Source: an uncultured Granulosicoccaceae bacterium (GTDB lineage: Bacteria > Pseudomonadota > Gammaproteobacteria > Granulosicoccales > Granulosicoccaceae). Taken from it: DNA of 64,000 nucleotides. Within the stretch, counting starts at the first letter, position 1; every line of letters starts with the position of its first letter. The position numbers were made by a program, and so were the translations under genes. The stretch is from contig CALJNA010000012.1 in the NCBI GenBank assembly GCA_937981955.1, positions 62,001 to 126,000 of the forward strand. The letters are read 5' to 3'. Below the pieces are notes generated by a model, which did not search any database, was not told the origin of the DNA, and worked only from the letters and a program-made list of their open reading frames with translations. Of the stretch, positions 53,459 to 62,670 are shown in pieces.

Positions 53459-54550
53459 ATGCCAAATCCGACCACGCGAATAACACTGCTGGCTCCCGGT
53501 TGTTTTTCTGCGCTGGCTCACAACGAGGAGGTAGAAACTGGCTCTGACCACAATAAAGTTGGGCCCGAACCCAATGTTGCCAGCGTTTTATCGACTAATA
53601 CCCAGGTTTATGAACAAGCTCTGGCGCAGGCTTTGGCGCAACCAGTGCCAGCAGTTGGAGCGCTGCCAATTGCGGCATATCAGTTTCCGATGGATACGGG
53701 GGATGCGGCACCACCACATTGTGTTTGTGCTGAATTTGTTCATCTCCAGGCAGATAAAGACAACGCACATTTGATACCGTCAGCGGCATTGAATATTGAC
53801 AATGCTGAGTCTGAAGCGCTGCTTGCATCACTGAATTCACTTATCGAGCCCGACGGGTTGCAGTTGCAAAGCAGCCTGAGCGGTCAGTGTTATTTGACTG
53901 GCATGCCGGCAGATGGTCTGGATACGATGCCTGCTCATGCCGTCGCCAATGGAAAGATAGCCGGCTATCTGCCACGACACGCTGATGCCGGCGACTGGCG
54001 TCGACTGATTACAGAAGTGCAGATGTTATTCCATGCCCACTCTGTTAATGACAAGCGCTCGAACCGGCAGCAACTACCGATTAACGGAATGTGGTTCTGG
54101 GGCGGTGCTACTGTTGCATCCCCAGTTCCTGCGCCCAACATTGTATTGGTTGCAGACGATGCTTACGCACTGGGTATGGGTATGGCGCTCGATATTGATA
54201 TGCTCAGCCCCGAATCTAACTCGCTGCAACAATTGTTAGACAGGTATAAGGACAATCAGAGCATTGACTCTGTCGTGATTGTAGAGATGTCCACCTACCA
54301 TGCCTGGTTGCGTGGCGATCATTCCGCGCTCATGCAGGCAAAACAGGATCTGCAGCAGCAATGGATTGAGCCGATACAAAAAGCTGTGGCAGACGGCTTG
54401 GTTTCTGAATTTGTACTTGATGGTTGTGAAGGGCAATCCATCATTGAGCATCGCTCTGGAACAGGTTCATCCGGTGTGTTTTCATGGATTGGCCAGCTAC
54501 GATCAATGGGAACTTCATTGCCAAAACGTTTACGCCGCAGAAAGTCATAA
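53459..54550 (+). CDS. RpfE-like protein (COG4255 family)
   Basis: Product of 363 residues related to RpfE of Xanthomonas and to the family often labelled phosphoglycerate mutase-like. Marks are APPHCVCAEFVHLQADKDNAHLI, ALLASLNSLIEPDGLQL, DWRRLITEVQMLFHAHSVNDKR and LPINGMWFWGGA. No phosphoglycerate mutase His motif is present, so the enzyme label is doubtful; function unknown. recJ starts two bases after its stop, as in the Xanthomonas order where rpfE stands beside recJ. No other rpf gene is in the window. Confidence 0.82.
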   Translation: MPNPTTRITLLAPGCFSALAHNEEVETGSDHNKVGPEPNVASVLSTNTQVYEQALAQALAQPVPAVGALPIAAYQFPMDTGDAAPPHCVCAEFVHLQADKDNAHLIPSAALNIDNAESEALLASLNSLIEPDGLQLQSSLSGQCYLTGMPADGLDTMPAHAVANGKIAGYLPRHADAGDWRRLITEVQMLFHAHSVNDKRSNRQQLPINGMWFWGGATVASPVPAPNIVLVADDAYALGMGMALDIDMLSPESNSLQQLLDRYKDNQSIDSVVIVEMSTYHAWLRGDHSALMQAKQDLQQQWIEPIQKAVADGLVSEFVLDGCEGQSIIEHRSGTGSSGVFSWIGQLRSMGTSLPKRLRRRKS

Positions 54551-54551
54551 C

Positions 54552-56285
54552 GTGAGCATACCTGTCACCATCTCTCGCAGATCTGTATCTGCCGCACCAG
54601 AGAAATTGCACGAAAATGCACTGATTAACCGTATTCTGCATGCTCGTGGTGTTCAGTCTGAAAGTGAGTTGAACTTTGCTCTGGCCGATCTGCCGCGGCC
54701 CGATACACTGCTTGGTATTGATGATGCCGTGAGCCGTTTGCTTCAGGCTCGGCTGAATCAGGAACACGTGCTGATTGTTGGTGACTATGACTGTGATGGC
54801 GCAACCAGTACGGCGTTAGCTGTTCTGGGTCTGCGAGCGATGGGCTTTACGCACGTCGAGTTTCTGGTGCCGAACAGGTTTGAGTATGGCTATGGTTTGT
54901 CTCCAGCCATTGTTGATGTGGCGGCGAAATCAAAACCAAAACTCATTTTAACCGTCGACAACGGTGTAGCATCGGTCGATGGTGTTGAGCGCGCCAACGA
55001 GCAAGGCATTGATGTGGTTATAACTGACCACCATTTACCACCGGCGGTATTGCCGCGGGCCACTGCGTTGGTTAACCCCAATATCCCTGGCGCCACGTTT
55101 CCCAGCGGCAATCTTGCCGGAGTCGGAGTGTGTTTTTATGTGCTGTTAGCACTACGTGCAAAACTTACAAGTGAAGGTTTGGTTGGCAATGAGGTAAAAC
55201 TCGCAGACTATCTTGACCTTGTTGCCATTGGCACCGTTGCTGACGTCGTTCCATTGGATAGAATCAACCGTATACTCGTCGAACAAGGCTTGCGACGTAT
55301 TAGACGTGGGTATACCAGACCGGGTGTTCTGGCCTTGTTGTCACGTGCAGGCAAAGTGGCCGATCGAATCACCTCGACTGATATTGGCTATGCTATCGGA
55401 CCGCGCCTGAATGCTGCAGGCAGGCTTGATGACATGACGCGTGGTGTTGACTGTCTGCTCTGCGAATCAGACAGTGAAGCGTTAATGCTTGCAACTGAGC
55501 TCGATACGCTGAACAAGCAACGCCGTAGTATTGAGCAATCCATGCGCAAGGAAGCAGAGGCCGTACTGGCATCGGATGAAATACTGAACGCTGGAAGCGA
55601 TGTCTCGTTCGGGTTGGTGTTGTTCAAGGAACAATGGCATCAAGGTGTTATTGGTATTGTTGCCGGGCGGCTCAAAGAGCAACTGAACAAACCAGTTGTT
55701 GTTTTTGCCGCCGATGGCGATCAGCTGATAAAAGGCTCTGCGCGATCTATCCCGGGCGTGCATATTCGTGATGTGCTTGACACGGTCGCAACGCACAACC
55801 CAGACCTGATCACTAAGTTTGGCGGGCATGCTATGGCAGCTGGCCTGACGCTTGATCGTTCTCGTTTCAGCGAATTCAGCGAGGCATTCAACCGGGAAGT
55901 TAAACGTGTGCTCGAAGGTGAGCTGCCCAATCGCGAGTTGGTCAGCGATGGTGCCTTGTCTGATGCCGAGCGCACTATGGAAAATGCAAGTGCGCTGCAA
56001 GATATCAGCCCCTGGGGGCAGGACTTTCCAGTACCCCTGTTTGATGATAATTTCCTCATCGAGCACGCGCGTGTTGTGGGGAAAAATCATCTGAAACTGA
56101 AGTTGCGCTCAGTTGAATCAGACGACAATCCGAGCTACGGTGCTGTCTACGACGCCATCGCCTTCAACCAGCCAGATAGTTTTGCGTTGGGCGACCTGGT
56201 TCACGTTGCATATTCCCTATCGGTTAATCACTACCGTGGAAACCAATCTTTGCAACTGGAAGTGGCTCATATGCAGATAAGCTGA
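54552..56285 (+). CDS. recJ: Single-stranded-DNA 5'-3' exonuclease RecJ
   Basis: DNA repair and recombination nuclease of the DHH family. Start taken at the GTG of 54552, which gives 577 residues, the same as E. coli RecJ, with normal N-terminus SIPVTISRRSV; the upstream in-frame ATG at 54300 lies inside rpfE. Motifs in order: VGDYDCDGATSTAL near residue 75, TVDNGVASVDG, VITDHHLPP near residue 160, AIGTVADVVPLD, GPRLNAAGRLDDM, and the DHHA1 part GGHAMAAGLTLD. Two bases after rpfE and 53 before prfB. Confidence 0.95.
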   Translation: MSIPVTISRRSVSAAPEKLHENALINRILHARGVQSESELNFALADLPRPDTLLGIDDAVSRLLQARLNQEHVLIVGDYDCDGATSTALAVLGLRAMGFTHVEFLVPNRFEYGYGLSPAIVDVAAKSKPKLILTVDNGVASVDGVERANEQGIDVVITDHHLPPAVLPRATALVNPNIPGATFPSGNLAGVGVCFYVLLALRAKLTSEGLVGNEVKLADYLDLVAIGTVADVVPLDRINRILVEQGLRRIRRGYTRPGVLALLSRAGKVADRITSTDIGYAIGPRLNAAGRLDDMTRGVDCLLCESDSEALMLATELDTLNKQRRSIEQSMRKEAEAVLASDEILNAGSDVSFGLVLFKEQWHQGVIGIVAGRLKEQLNKPVVVFAADGDQLIKGSARSIPGVHIRDVLDTVATHNPDLITKFGGHAMAAGLTLDRSRFSEFSEAFNREVKRVLEGELPNRELVSDGALSDAERTMENASALQDISPWGQDFPVPLFDDNFLIEHARVVGKNHLKLKLRSVESDDNPSYGAVYDAIAFNQPDSFALGDLVHVAYSLSVNHYRGNQSLQLEVAHMQIS

Positions 56286-56338
56286 GCATAATTGCGCTAA
56301 ACTTCAGCCTACTCTTTATATTGTTTACTGGTTTTCCC

Positions 56339-57437
56339 ATGATCGAGATTAACCCTTACCTTGTTCACATTGAGGACCTGCGCGTTCGCGTCGAATCCCT
56401 CCGGGGGTATCTTTGACTATCAAGGCAAAAAAGAACAACTAGAAGAGATTCTGCTTGAGCTTGAAAATCCTGATGTCTGGGCTGATCAGGAGCGAGCTCA
56501 AAAACTCGGTCAGCAGCGCGCCTCTTTGCAGGATACGCTCGATGTATTCGATACCCTCGATTCCGGATTGGGCGATGCAGGCGATCTGCTGGAAATGGCC
56601 CGGGAAGAGGATGATCAGGACACGGTAAACTCAGTTGTAGCCGATCTGGAGAGTTACGAAAAGCGTGTTGCCGATCTTGAGTTCCGGCGCATGTTTGCCG
56701 GTGAGAACGACGCTGCCCATGCGTTTTTGGATATCCAGTCTGGCAGTGGTGGCACCGAAGCGCAGGACTGGGCAGAGATGCTGCTGCGAATGTTCCTCAG
56801 ATGGGGCGAACGAGCCGGCTTTAAGACTGAATTAATTGAAGTATCACCTGGGGATGTTGCGGGCATCAAGTCAGCAACTATCCGATTTGAGGGTGAGTAT
56901 GCGTTTGGCTGGTTGCGCACTGAAACAGGTGTTCATCGACTGGTGCGAAAGAGCCCGTTCGATTCTGGCAGTCGTCGCCATACATCGTTCGCCGGCGTTT
57001 TCGTTTCACCGGAAATCGATGATGATATTGACATAGACATCAACCCGGCAGATTTGCGAATAGATGTGTATCGCGCCAGTGGAGCTGGCGGACAGCATGT
57101 CAACAGAACCGAATCGGCTGTACGGATAACGCACGCGCCTTCAGGCATAGTGGTGCAATGCCAGAACGATCGCTCGCAACACAAAAATAAAGCGACTGCC
57201 ATGAAGCAGTTGAAGTCAAAACTCTACGAAGCCGAACTGCAGGCACGCCAAGGTGATCAGCAAGCAGTAGAAGATGGCAAGTCAGATATAGGCTGGGGTT
57301 CGCAGATTCGTTCTTATGTACTCGATCAATCACGTATAAAAGATCTTCGCACGAATATAGAAACCAGTAATACTCAGGCGGTACTCGATGGTGATTTAGA
57401 TCAATTTTTAAAAGAGAGTTTAAAAGCCGGTTTGTAA
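56339..57437 (+). CDS. prfB: Peptide chain release factor 2 (with programmed frameshift)
   Basis: RF2, 365 residues, reads UGA and UAA stop codons and frees the finished peptide. Translation starts at ATG 56339 ([24 protein letters not shown]) and reaches an in-frame TGA at 56414-56416; a +1 shift at CTT lets it continue as DYQGKKEQL. Further motifs are the UGA-recognising tripeptide SPF in [15 protein letters not shown] and the catalytic GGQ in [18 protein letters not shown]. This is the normal length of the family. Followed by lysS after 58 bases, the conserved prfB-lysS pair. Confidence 0.97.
56403..56417 (+). promoter_or_regulatory. prfB: prfB +1 programmed frameshift site
   Basis: Shine-Dalgarno-like GGGGG (56403-56407), three bases, then CTT TGA C: the slippage codon CTT at 56411 and the TGA at 56414. 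Same layout as in E. coli, where low RF2 lets the ribosome pause and shift by one base, so RF2 controls its own amount. Seen directly in the sequence. Confidence 0.95.
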
Positions 57438-57495
57438 AACAGACCTTAAACCAGCACGCTATTGCGTGTTGCCAATATAAAGCAAAGTATTAGTA

Positions 57496-58986
57496 ATGAG
57501 TGAAGACGAGAATCAACTGATTGCCCAGCGGCGCGAGAAGCTCAATGCAATGCGTGAGCAAGGCAATGCGTTTCCGAATCAATATCAGCCTGAACACAAA
57601 GCGGCACAGCTACACAGTGAGCACGGCGGCAAAGAAAAAGAAGCGTTGGCTGAAGAAGGAATTGCAGTAAGTATTGCCGGGCGCATGATGTCCAGACGCG
57701 TAATGGGAAAAGCCAGTTTTGCGGGTTTACGCGATGTGACCGGAAACATTCAGCTGTTTGTACAACGCGAACAAGTCGGCGAAGCACTCTACGCTGATTT
57801 TAAAACATGGGACATTGGCGATATCGTCGGAGCACAAGGCACGTTGTTTATCACCAAAACGGGCGAGCTCAGTGTGAAGGTGTCATCGATACAGCTCCTG
57901 ACAAAATCACTTCGACCGTTGCCAGAAAAATTTCATGGTTTGAGTGACCAGGAAACGCGTTACCGGCAGCGCTATGTTGACTTGATCATGAACGAGGAGG
58001 CGCGTGCAACATTCCGCATGCGAACTGCCGTGATTAGTTACATCAGGCAATTTTTGATTGAACGTGAATTTCTGGAAGTTGAAACACCAATGATGCAAGT
58101 GATTCCAGGTGGAGCAGCTGCGCGTCCGTTTATCACACACCACAATGCGCTGGATATGGAGTTGTTTTTGCGCATTGCCCCTGAGTTGTATCTAAAACGT
58201 TTGGTCGTTGGCGGGTTCGAAAGGGTTTTTGAAATTAATCGAAATTTTCGAAACGAAGGATTAAGCACACGTCACAATCCCGAATTTACCATGCTGGAAT
58301 TTTATCAAGCCTATGCCACTTATGAACATCTGATGGATTTGACTGAGGAGATGTTCAGAGGCTTGGCTGAAAATGTCGTTGGTAGCCTGAGAATACCAAC
58401 CGAAGATGGTGAGGGCAGTTTTGATTTTGCGAAGCCGTTTACTCGACTGAGCCTGTTTGATTCTGTTCTGCAGTTCAACGACAATTTAAGTGCCGAAGAC
58501 CTTGCTGATTTGGATAAGGCAACTGCATTTGCGAAAACCTTGCATATCGATGTGAAGCCCAACTGGGGCCTGGGTAAAATCCAGACCGAAATCTTTGAGG
58601 CAACAGTTGAAGAGAAGCTTCACGATCCGACGTTTATTACTCTGTATCCAACGGAAGTGTCGCCTTTGTCTCGTCGCAATGATAGTGATCCTTTTGTTAC
58701 CGATCGCTTCGAATTATTCGTGGGTGGTCGGGAATTGGCGAATGGTTTCTCTGAGCTTAACGATGCTGAAGATCAGGCCGAGCGCTTTAAAGCACAGGTT
58801 GCAGACAAGGATGCAGGCGATGAAGAGGCCATGCATTACGATGCTGATTATGTCAGGGCGCTTGAATATGGTATGCCACCTACCGCAGGAGAGGGCATTG
58901 GTATCGATCGACTGGTTATGTTGCTAACGGCGAGTCCCAGTATCCGCGACGTGGTTTTATTTCCGCATATGCGTCCGGAGGCCTGA
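57496..58986 (+). CDS. lysS: Lysyl-tRNA synthetase, class II
   Basis: Charges tRNA-Lys; 496 residues. N-terminal OB anticodon domain ([32 protein letters not shown]), then class II core with motif 1 ([15 protein letters not shown]), motif 2 ([29 protein letters not shown]) and motif 3 ([13 protein letters not shown]). The end [12 protein letters not shown] fits the bacterial family. Start ATG at 57496. Together with prfB it forms a conserved neighbourhood. Confidence 0.97.
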   Translation: MSEDENQLIAQRREKLNAMREQGNAFPNQYQPEHKAAQLHSEHGGKEKEALAEEGIAVSIAGRMMSRRVMGKASFAGLRDVTGNIQLFVQREQVGEALYADFKTWDIGDIVGAQGTLFITKTGELSVKVSSIQLLTKSLRPLPEKFHGLSDQETRYRQRYVDLIMNEEARATFRMRTAVISYIRQFLIEREFLEVETPMMQVIPGGAAARPFITHHNALDMELFLRIAPELYLKRLVVGGFERVFEINRNFRNEGLSTRHNPEFTMLEFYQAYATYEHLMDLTEEMFRGLAENVVGSLRIPTEDGEGSFDFAKPFTRLSLFDSVLQFNDNLSAEDLADLDKATAFAKTLHIDVKPNWGLGKIQTEIFEATVEEKLHDPTFITLYPTEVSPLSRRNDSDPFVTDRFELFVGGRELANGFSELNDAEDQAERFKAQVADKDAGDEEAMHYDADYVRALEYGMPPTAGEGIGIDRLVMLLTASPSIRDVVLFPHMRPEA

Positions 58987-59013
58987 TAGCAGTAAGCTTG
59001 GAGTAACACAGCG

Positions 59014-59664
59014 ATGACGAATGAAGTTATTGATGCAAAGCGCTGGATGCTTGCTCGCGACGAGCTGCTACAGGCTGAAAAAGCGCTGACTGCAAAACAC
59101 GATGATATCGCTGCGCTGAGGCGCAAGATGCCCTGGCAAGCAGTTGAAAAATCCTATACGTTCGAACTGCAGGGCAAGCAAATCGGATTGCTCGAATTAT
59201 TTGAGGGCAGGAAGCAGCTTATCGTTTATCACCACATGTTTAAGTCCGGAGATAAAAACCCCTGCTCGGGCTGTGGCATCGTGGTAGATAGCATGTCCCA
59301 TCTATCGCATCTGCACGCGCGTAATACCAGCCTTGTATTAGTTGCAACTGCTTCACAATCGGAAATCGCCGCTTTTCAGAAACGTATGCAATGGAATCAC
59401 GTTTGGGCAACCACACGCGACAGCTTCAATGCCGACTTTGGTGTGACCGATGGTTTTGGTCTCAATGTGTTTATCGACGAAGGTGATGCTATTTACCGCA
59501 CTTATTTTACTAACGGGCGGGGCGTCGAAGCACTGGGTAGTCCGTGGTCTTATCTCGATTTGACGCCGCTGGGTCGTCAGGAAACCTGGGAAGACTCGCC
59601 GGTGGGAACACCGCAATCAGCACCTTATCAGTGGTGGAGACTGCACGACAGCTACGAATCTTAA
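59014..59664 (+). CDS. DUF899-family thioredoxin-like protein
   Basis: Protein of 216 residues of the DUF899 group, which has a thioredoxin-like fold. The start RWMLARDELLQAEKALTAKHDDIAALRRKMPW and the segment YHHMFKSGDKNPCSGCGIVVDSM with a CSGC pair, as well as LGSPWSYLDLTPLGRQETWEDSPVGTPQS, are family marks. Activity has not been established for most members. Ribosome site GGAG lies 10 bases before the ATG. 27 bases after lysS, so possibly co-transcribed. Confidence 0.9.
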   Translation: MTNEVIDAKRWMLARDELLQAEKALTAKHDDIAALRRKMPWQAVEKSYTFELQGKQIGLLELFEGRKQLIVYHHMFKSGDKNPCSGCGIVVDSMSHLSHLHARNTSLVLVATASQSEIAAFQKRMQWNHVWATTRDSFNADFGVTDGFGLNVFIDEGDAIYRTYFTNGRGVEALGSPWSYLDLTPLGRQETWEDSPVGTPQSAPYQWWRLHDSYES

Positions 59665-59732
59665 TAGAACCATCAACATTCTAATGTGGTAGGTTATCTG
59701 CCGATAATAGAAAGATTGAGCCTGGAGGAAGG

Positions 59733-60701
59733 ATGAGGCACTTGAATAGCAACAACAGCAATGTCGGTACGCTTTTTTCGGCATCAAGGACAAAAACGCT
59801 GAATACGATGATACCGAGTGCAATCGGTTGTTTGTTTGTCCTGATGCTTACCGCGTGTAGTAGTAGTTCGAGCCCTCCAGCTGATCAAGGAACTGCCCAA
59901 TTTCCATCTGCTGCAAACGATTCCGGTCCCGAGAGCATGATCGTGACGGGCTACAATGATTCAAATGCAGACGCCACCTCACCATGGCTTGTCGTTACCG
60001 ATATGTTCCGATTGAATTCAATACTGGATGCAACTGGAGACGGTTCGGTTCGAATGCGACAATACAGCGGCGACTTTCCGGTATCACGCCATGTTGAGTT
60101 TTATACCCGAGAGCTGGACACGTGTGAAATTTTTAATCCGGATGCACCCGATGGTGGCGGCGGTGAAGGTGGTGATACCGAGCCGTCGCCTTATATCAGC
60201 GGTGGTGTAAACATCGTGATCAACACACCTTCAGGACCTTGGTTTACTTACGAACGTGCAAGTGTAAACGGAGGATCTGAATACAGCGTCGACAATGAAT
60301 TGCCTGGCGAAGTTTTGCCTGCAGGTGCCACATTATCCATCCCGGGGGATGAGTTCCCAACAGTGGCGGCTCACCCGCTTTACGATCCTGAGCCACCGGT
60401 AAGGCTGTTGCCCGATCCTGATCTGCCCTTAAGTGGTGATTCTGCTTATTCGTGGATTCCGACCAGCGGTAAAACACGTATACGTGCCGCTGTTCTGGCA
60501 TATGATGACGACAACAATTTCATCGACTTTGTTGTCACTTGTGATCTGAGAGACGATGGTGCATTCGACATGCCGGCAGATGTGAAGGAATTCATAGCCA
60601 ACTACAGAAATCGTTTATATGTTCGATACTCTCGCGTCTACGATCGGCTTGACTTTGCGAACGGTATAGTTATTCGACAAAGAAATACCATAGCGGAATA
60701 A
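59733..60701 (+). CDS. Lipoprotein of unknown function
   Basis: Unrecognised 322-residue product. A lipobox (LMLTACSSSSS) appears about 43 residues in; the ATG at 59733 has a strong GGAGGAAGG ribosome site but leaves a polar N-terminal leader, whereas an internal ATG at 59808 gives a shorter signal peptide without a ribosome site. The mature part is acidic and Pro/Ser-rich (PDGGGGEGGDTEPSP), beta-type, with Cys near LDTCEIF and VTCDLRDD. An outer-membrane lipoprotein by inference. Alone between DUF899 and the MFS gene. Confidence 0.65.
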   Translation: MRHLNSNNSNVGTLFSASRTKTLNTMIPSAIGCLFVLMLTACSSSSSPPADQGTAQFPSAANDSGPESMIVTGYNDSNADATSPWLVVTDMFRLNSILDATGDGSVRMRQYSGDFPVSRHVEFYTRELDTCEIFNPDAPDGGGGEGGDTEPSPYISGGVNIVINTPSGPWFTYERASVNGGSEYSVDNELPGEVLPAGATLSIPGDEFPTVAAHPLYDPEPPVRLLPDPDLPLSGDSAYSWIPTSGKTRIRAAVLAYDDDNNFIDFVVTCDLRDDGAFDMPADVKEFIANYRNRLYVRYSRVYDRLDFANGIVIRQRNTIAE

Positions 60702-60799
60702 CTTTTCCACGACTTGATGGCGGCGGATAGGCGAATACAAAGTGAAGACTCTAGTGCTGCTATCGAGATTGTTGCAATTGTGAATTTGGTAGTGTAGCT

Positions 60800-62008
60800 A
60801 TGCTCTCTGTGCGCACCCTTTTTCTCAACATCGGTCACTTTCTAGACCACTACTTCATGCTGATCTTTGCGACGGCAGCAGCGCTCCGATTAACGGCTGA
60901 ATGGGGTTTAACCTACGCTGAACTTATTCCATACGCTACGCCCGGTTTCATCGCTTTTGGTGTCTGTGCCATACCCGCTGGTTGGATAGCGGACAAATGG
61001 AGCCGCGAAGGCATGATGTCGATATTTTTTATCGGCATAGGCTTAAGTTCGGTCCTAACCGGTTTTGCAAACAGTCCCGTTCAAATAGCATTCAGTCTGG
61101 CTGCAATAGGCGTGTTCGCCGCCATCTATCATCCGGTTGGACTTGCGATGGTGGTGCAGGGACGAAAAAAAATGGGTATACCGCTGGCGATTAACGGCAT
61201 TTTTGGCAACATGGGCGTGGCGTGCGCGGCTCTGCTGTCCGGCTTTTTAATCGATACAACAAGTTGGAGAAGCGCGTTCATCATTTCTGGACTGGTATCG
61301 GTTTGTGTTGGTATTGCGTATTTACGTTTTACGCTCAACACAGCCTGCTCAATTAATTCCGCGAGTGAAGAAAAAACCAGTGACAAGGTGATGGAGCCTG
61401 CAAGCGTTCCCCGAGGAATCTCTATACGAGTTGTCGCAATTATTTTTTTTACAACTGCGATCGGCGGGCTTGTTTTTCAGAGCACAACGTTTGCACTGCC
61501 AAAGGTATTCGCAGAGCGACTGACCAATTTGGCCGGCACTGCAACACTGGTAGGTTGGTACACGTTTATCGTTTTCTCGCTAGCTGCGTTCGCTCAATTA
61601 GTTGTTGGTTATCTTATCGATAAGTATCCGGTGCGAATCGTGTTTGCTACTGTGGCTGCCGTACAGTGTGTTTTCTTTATCTTAATGATTCAAACCGATG
61701 GTGTGTTTGCGTTACTGATTGCAATTGCTTTTATGCTTGCTGTGTTCGGTCAAATTCCCATTAACGATGTATTGGTTGGTCGAATGGTGAAAAGTGAGTG
61801 GCGAAGTCGGGCATATGGCATTCGCTATGTCGTGACATTTTCGGTTATGGCGTCGGCAGTACCATTAATCGCATGGATTCATGGTAATTGGGGCTTTGAT
61901 AGTCTATTCGGTTTGCTCGCTTTTGCAGCTCTATTGATTTTCACTGCAGCTTTGTTGTTACCAGATTTAAGTGACAAGCGCGAAGCTTTAGAAACCGGTA
62001 ATGCCTGA
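60800..62008 (+). CDS. Major facilitator superfamily transporter
   Basis: Permease of 402 residues with about 12 helices. N-terminus VRTLFLNIGHFLDHYFMLIFATAA and the loop GWIADKWSREGMM; middle linker at about residues 185-205 with EEKTSDKVMEPASVPRGIS, then the second half FTTAIGGLVFQSTTFALPKVFAERLT. Resembles permeases of the group with FosA-like or nitrate/nitrite types, but the substrate is not identified. Not in an obvious operon: 98 bases from the lipoprotein gene. Confidence 0.88.
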   Translation: MLSVRTLFLNIGHFLDHYFMLIFATAAALRLTAEWGLTYAELIPYATPGFIAFGVCAIPAGWIADKWSREGMMSIFFIGIGLSSVLTGFANSPVQIAFSLAAIGVFAAIYHPVGLAMVVQGRKKMGIPLAINGIFGNMGVACAALLSGFLIDTTSWRSAFIISGLVSVCVGIAYLRFTLNTACSINSASEEKTSDKVMEPASVPRGISIRVVAIIFFTTAIGGLVFQSTTFALPKVFAERLTNLAGTATLVGWYTFIVFSLAAFAQLVVGYLIDKYPVRIVFATVAAVQCVFFILMIQTDGVFALLIAIAFMLAVFGQIPINDVLVGRMVKSEWRSRAYGIRYVVTFSVMASAVPLIAWIHGNWGFDSLFGLLAFAALLIFTAALLLPDLSDKREALETGNA

Positions 62009-62108
62009 TTATATAGTGCAAATGTTATAAACCGTTGCACAATATTGTTTTTCAGAAAAATGTCCGTATGCTTTAGTAGCAATGTTGCGAAAAACGGAAA
62101 AACCCGCC

Positions 62109-62600
62109 ATGTTAGATCAGAGTAAAAGAAACTCTTTAAAAATGCTAAGCGGTGCCTCTTTTATTGCATGCGCACCCACATTGGTGCTTGCAGCAGGTGC
62201 TACTGAACAAAACGGTGTAAATGATAATAGAGTGACACCTGAAACGGTTGTCCCATTGCAGGGCAACACCGAATTGTCTATCAGCATCTCGCTGGATTCA
62301 ACTCCAACGATTAAACTGACCAATCACAGCTCACAGATTATTGAGTTGCGTCACGTTCATCCGGGTATTGTTCATGCGGGTGAGAAATCTTATGACCTTA
62401 ACTCTATCTTCTCAAAGCAGCCTGTTACAGTGAACGCCGGTAGCAGTCTTAGTTTTGTTGTTGAATCGACGGATGCTACACAAGCGGAGACTAACTTCCC
62501 ACGACATTTATATCGTAAACAGCCGCAAAGGGTGGTGGCGGTAAAAGGTACAGATAGTCGTGGCGTGTTTATTAACTCATCGCGCAGTTTCTACGCTTGA
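62109..62600 (+). CDS. Exported small protein with Tat-like signal
   Basis: Product of about 163 residues. I place the start at 62109 (MLDQSKRNSLKMLSGASF), which gives a compact leader; 62082 is an alternative. The KRNSLKML leader followed by a hydrophobic stretch to VLAAGA resembles a twin-arginine signal but has KR instead of RR. The mature part is beta-rich (NTELSISISLDSTPTIKLTNHSSQIIELRHVHP) and looks like an immunoglobulin-like or cupredoxin-type fold without visible copper ligands. Function unknown. Convergent with the epoxide hydrolase gene. Confidence 0.65.
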   Translation: MLDQSKRNSLKMLSGASFIACAPTLVLAAGATEQNGVNDNRVTPETVVPLQGNTELSISISLDSTPTIKLTNHSSQIIELRHVHPGIVHAGEKSYDLNSIFSKQPVTVNAGSSLSFVVESTDATQAETNFPRHLYRKQPQRVVAVKGTDSRGVFINSSRSFYA

Positions 62601-62617
62601 TCACTTAACCGCTTAGT

Positions 62618-62649
62618 CCCAGCCACTCACAGTTTCGTTAGTGGCTGGG
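62618..62649. terminator. Stem-loop between convergent genes
   Basis: CCCAGCCACT (62618-62627) and AGTGGCTGGG (62640-62649), a perfect 10-bp stem with a 12-base loop, midway between two genes that end toward each other. No T-run follows in either direction, so it is probably a bidirectional but weak or Rho-assisted terminator. Confidence 0.55.
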
Positions 62650-62670
62650 TATCAAATGTCGTTGGTCTAA

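Noticed and set aside
54300-54551. Extra N-terminal 84 codons of the recJ frame
   Set aside because: Overlaps rpfE in another frame; the GTG at 54552 gives the normal RecJ length.
55482-56090. 202-codon minus-strand frame
   Set aside because: Antisense to the motif-rich end of recJ; no family features.
56361-56414. ATG at 56361 as prfB start
   Set aside because: It is in the post-shift frame and would replace the conserved RF2 N-terminus; the true start is 56339 with the frameshift.
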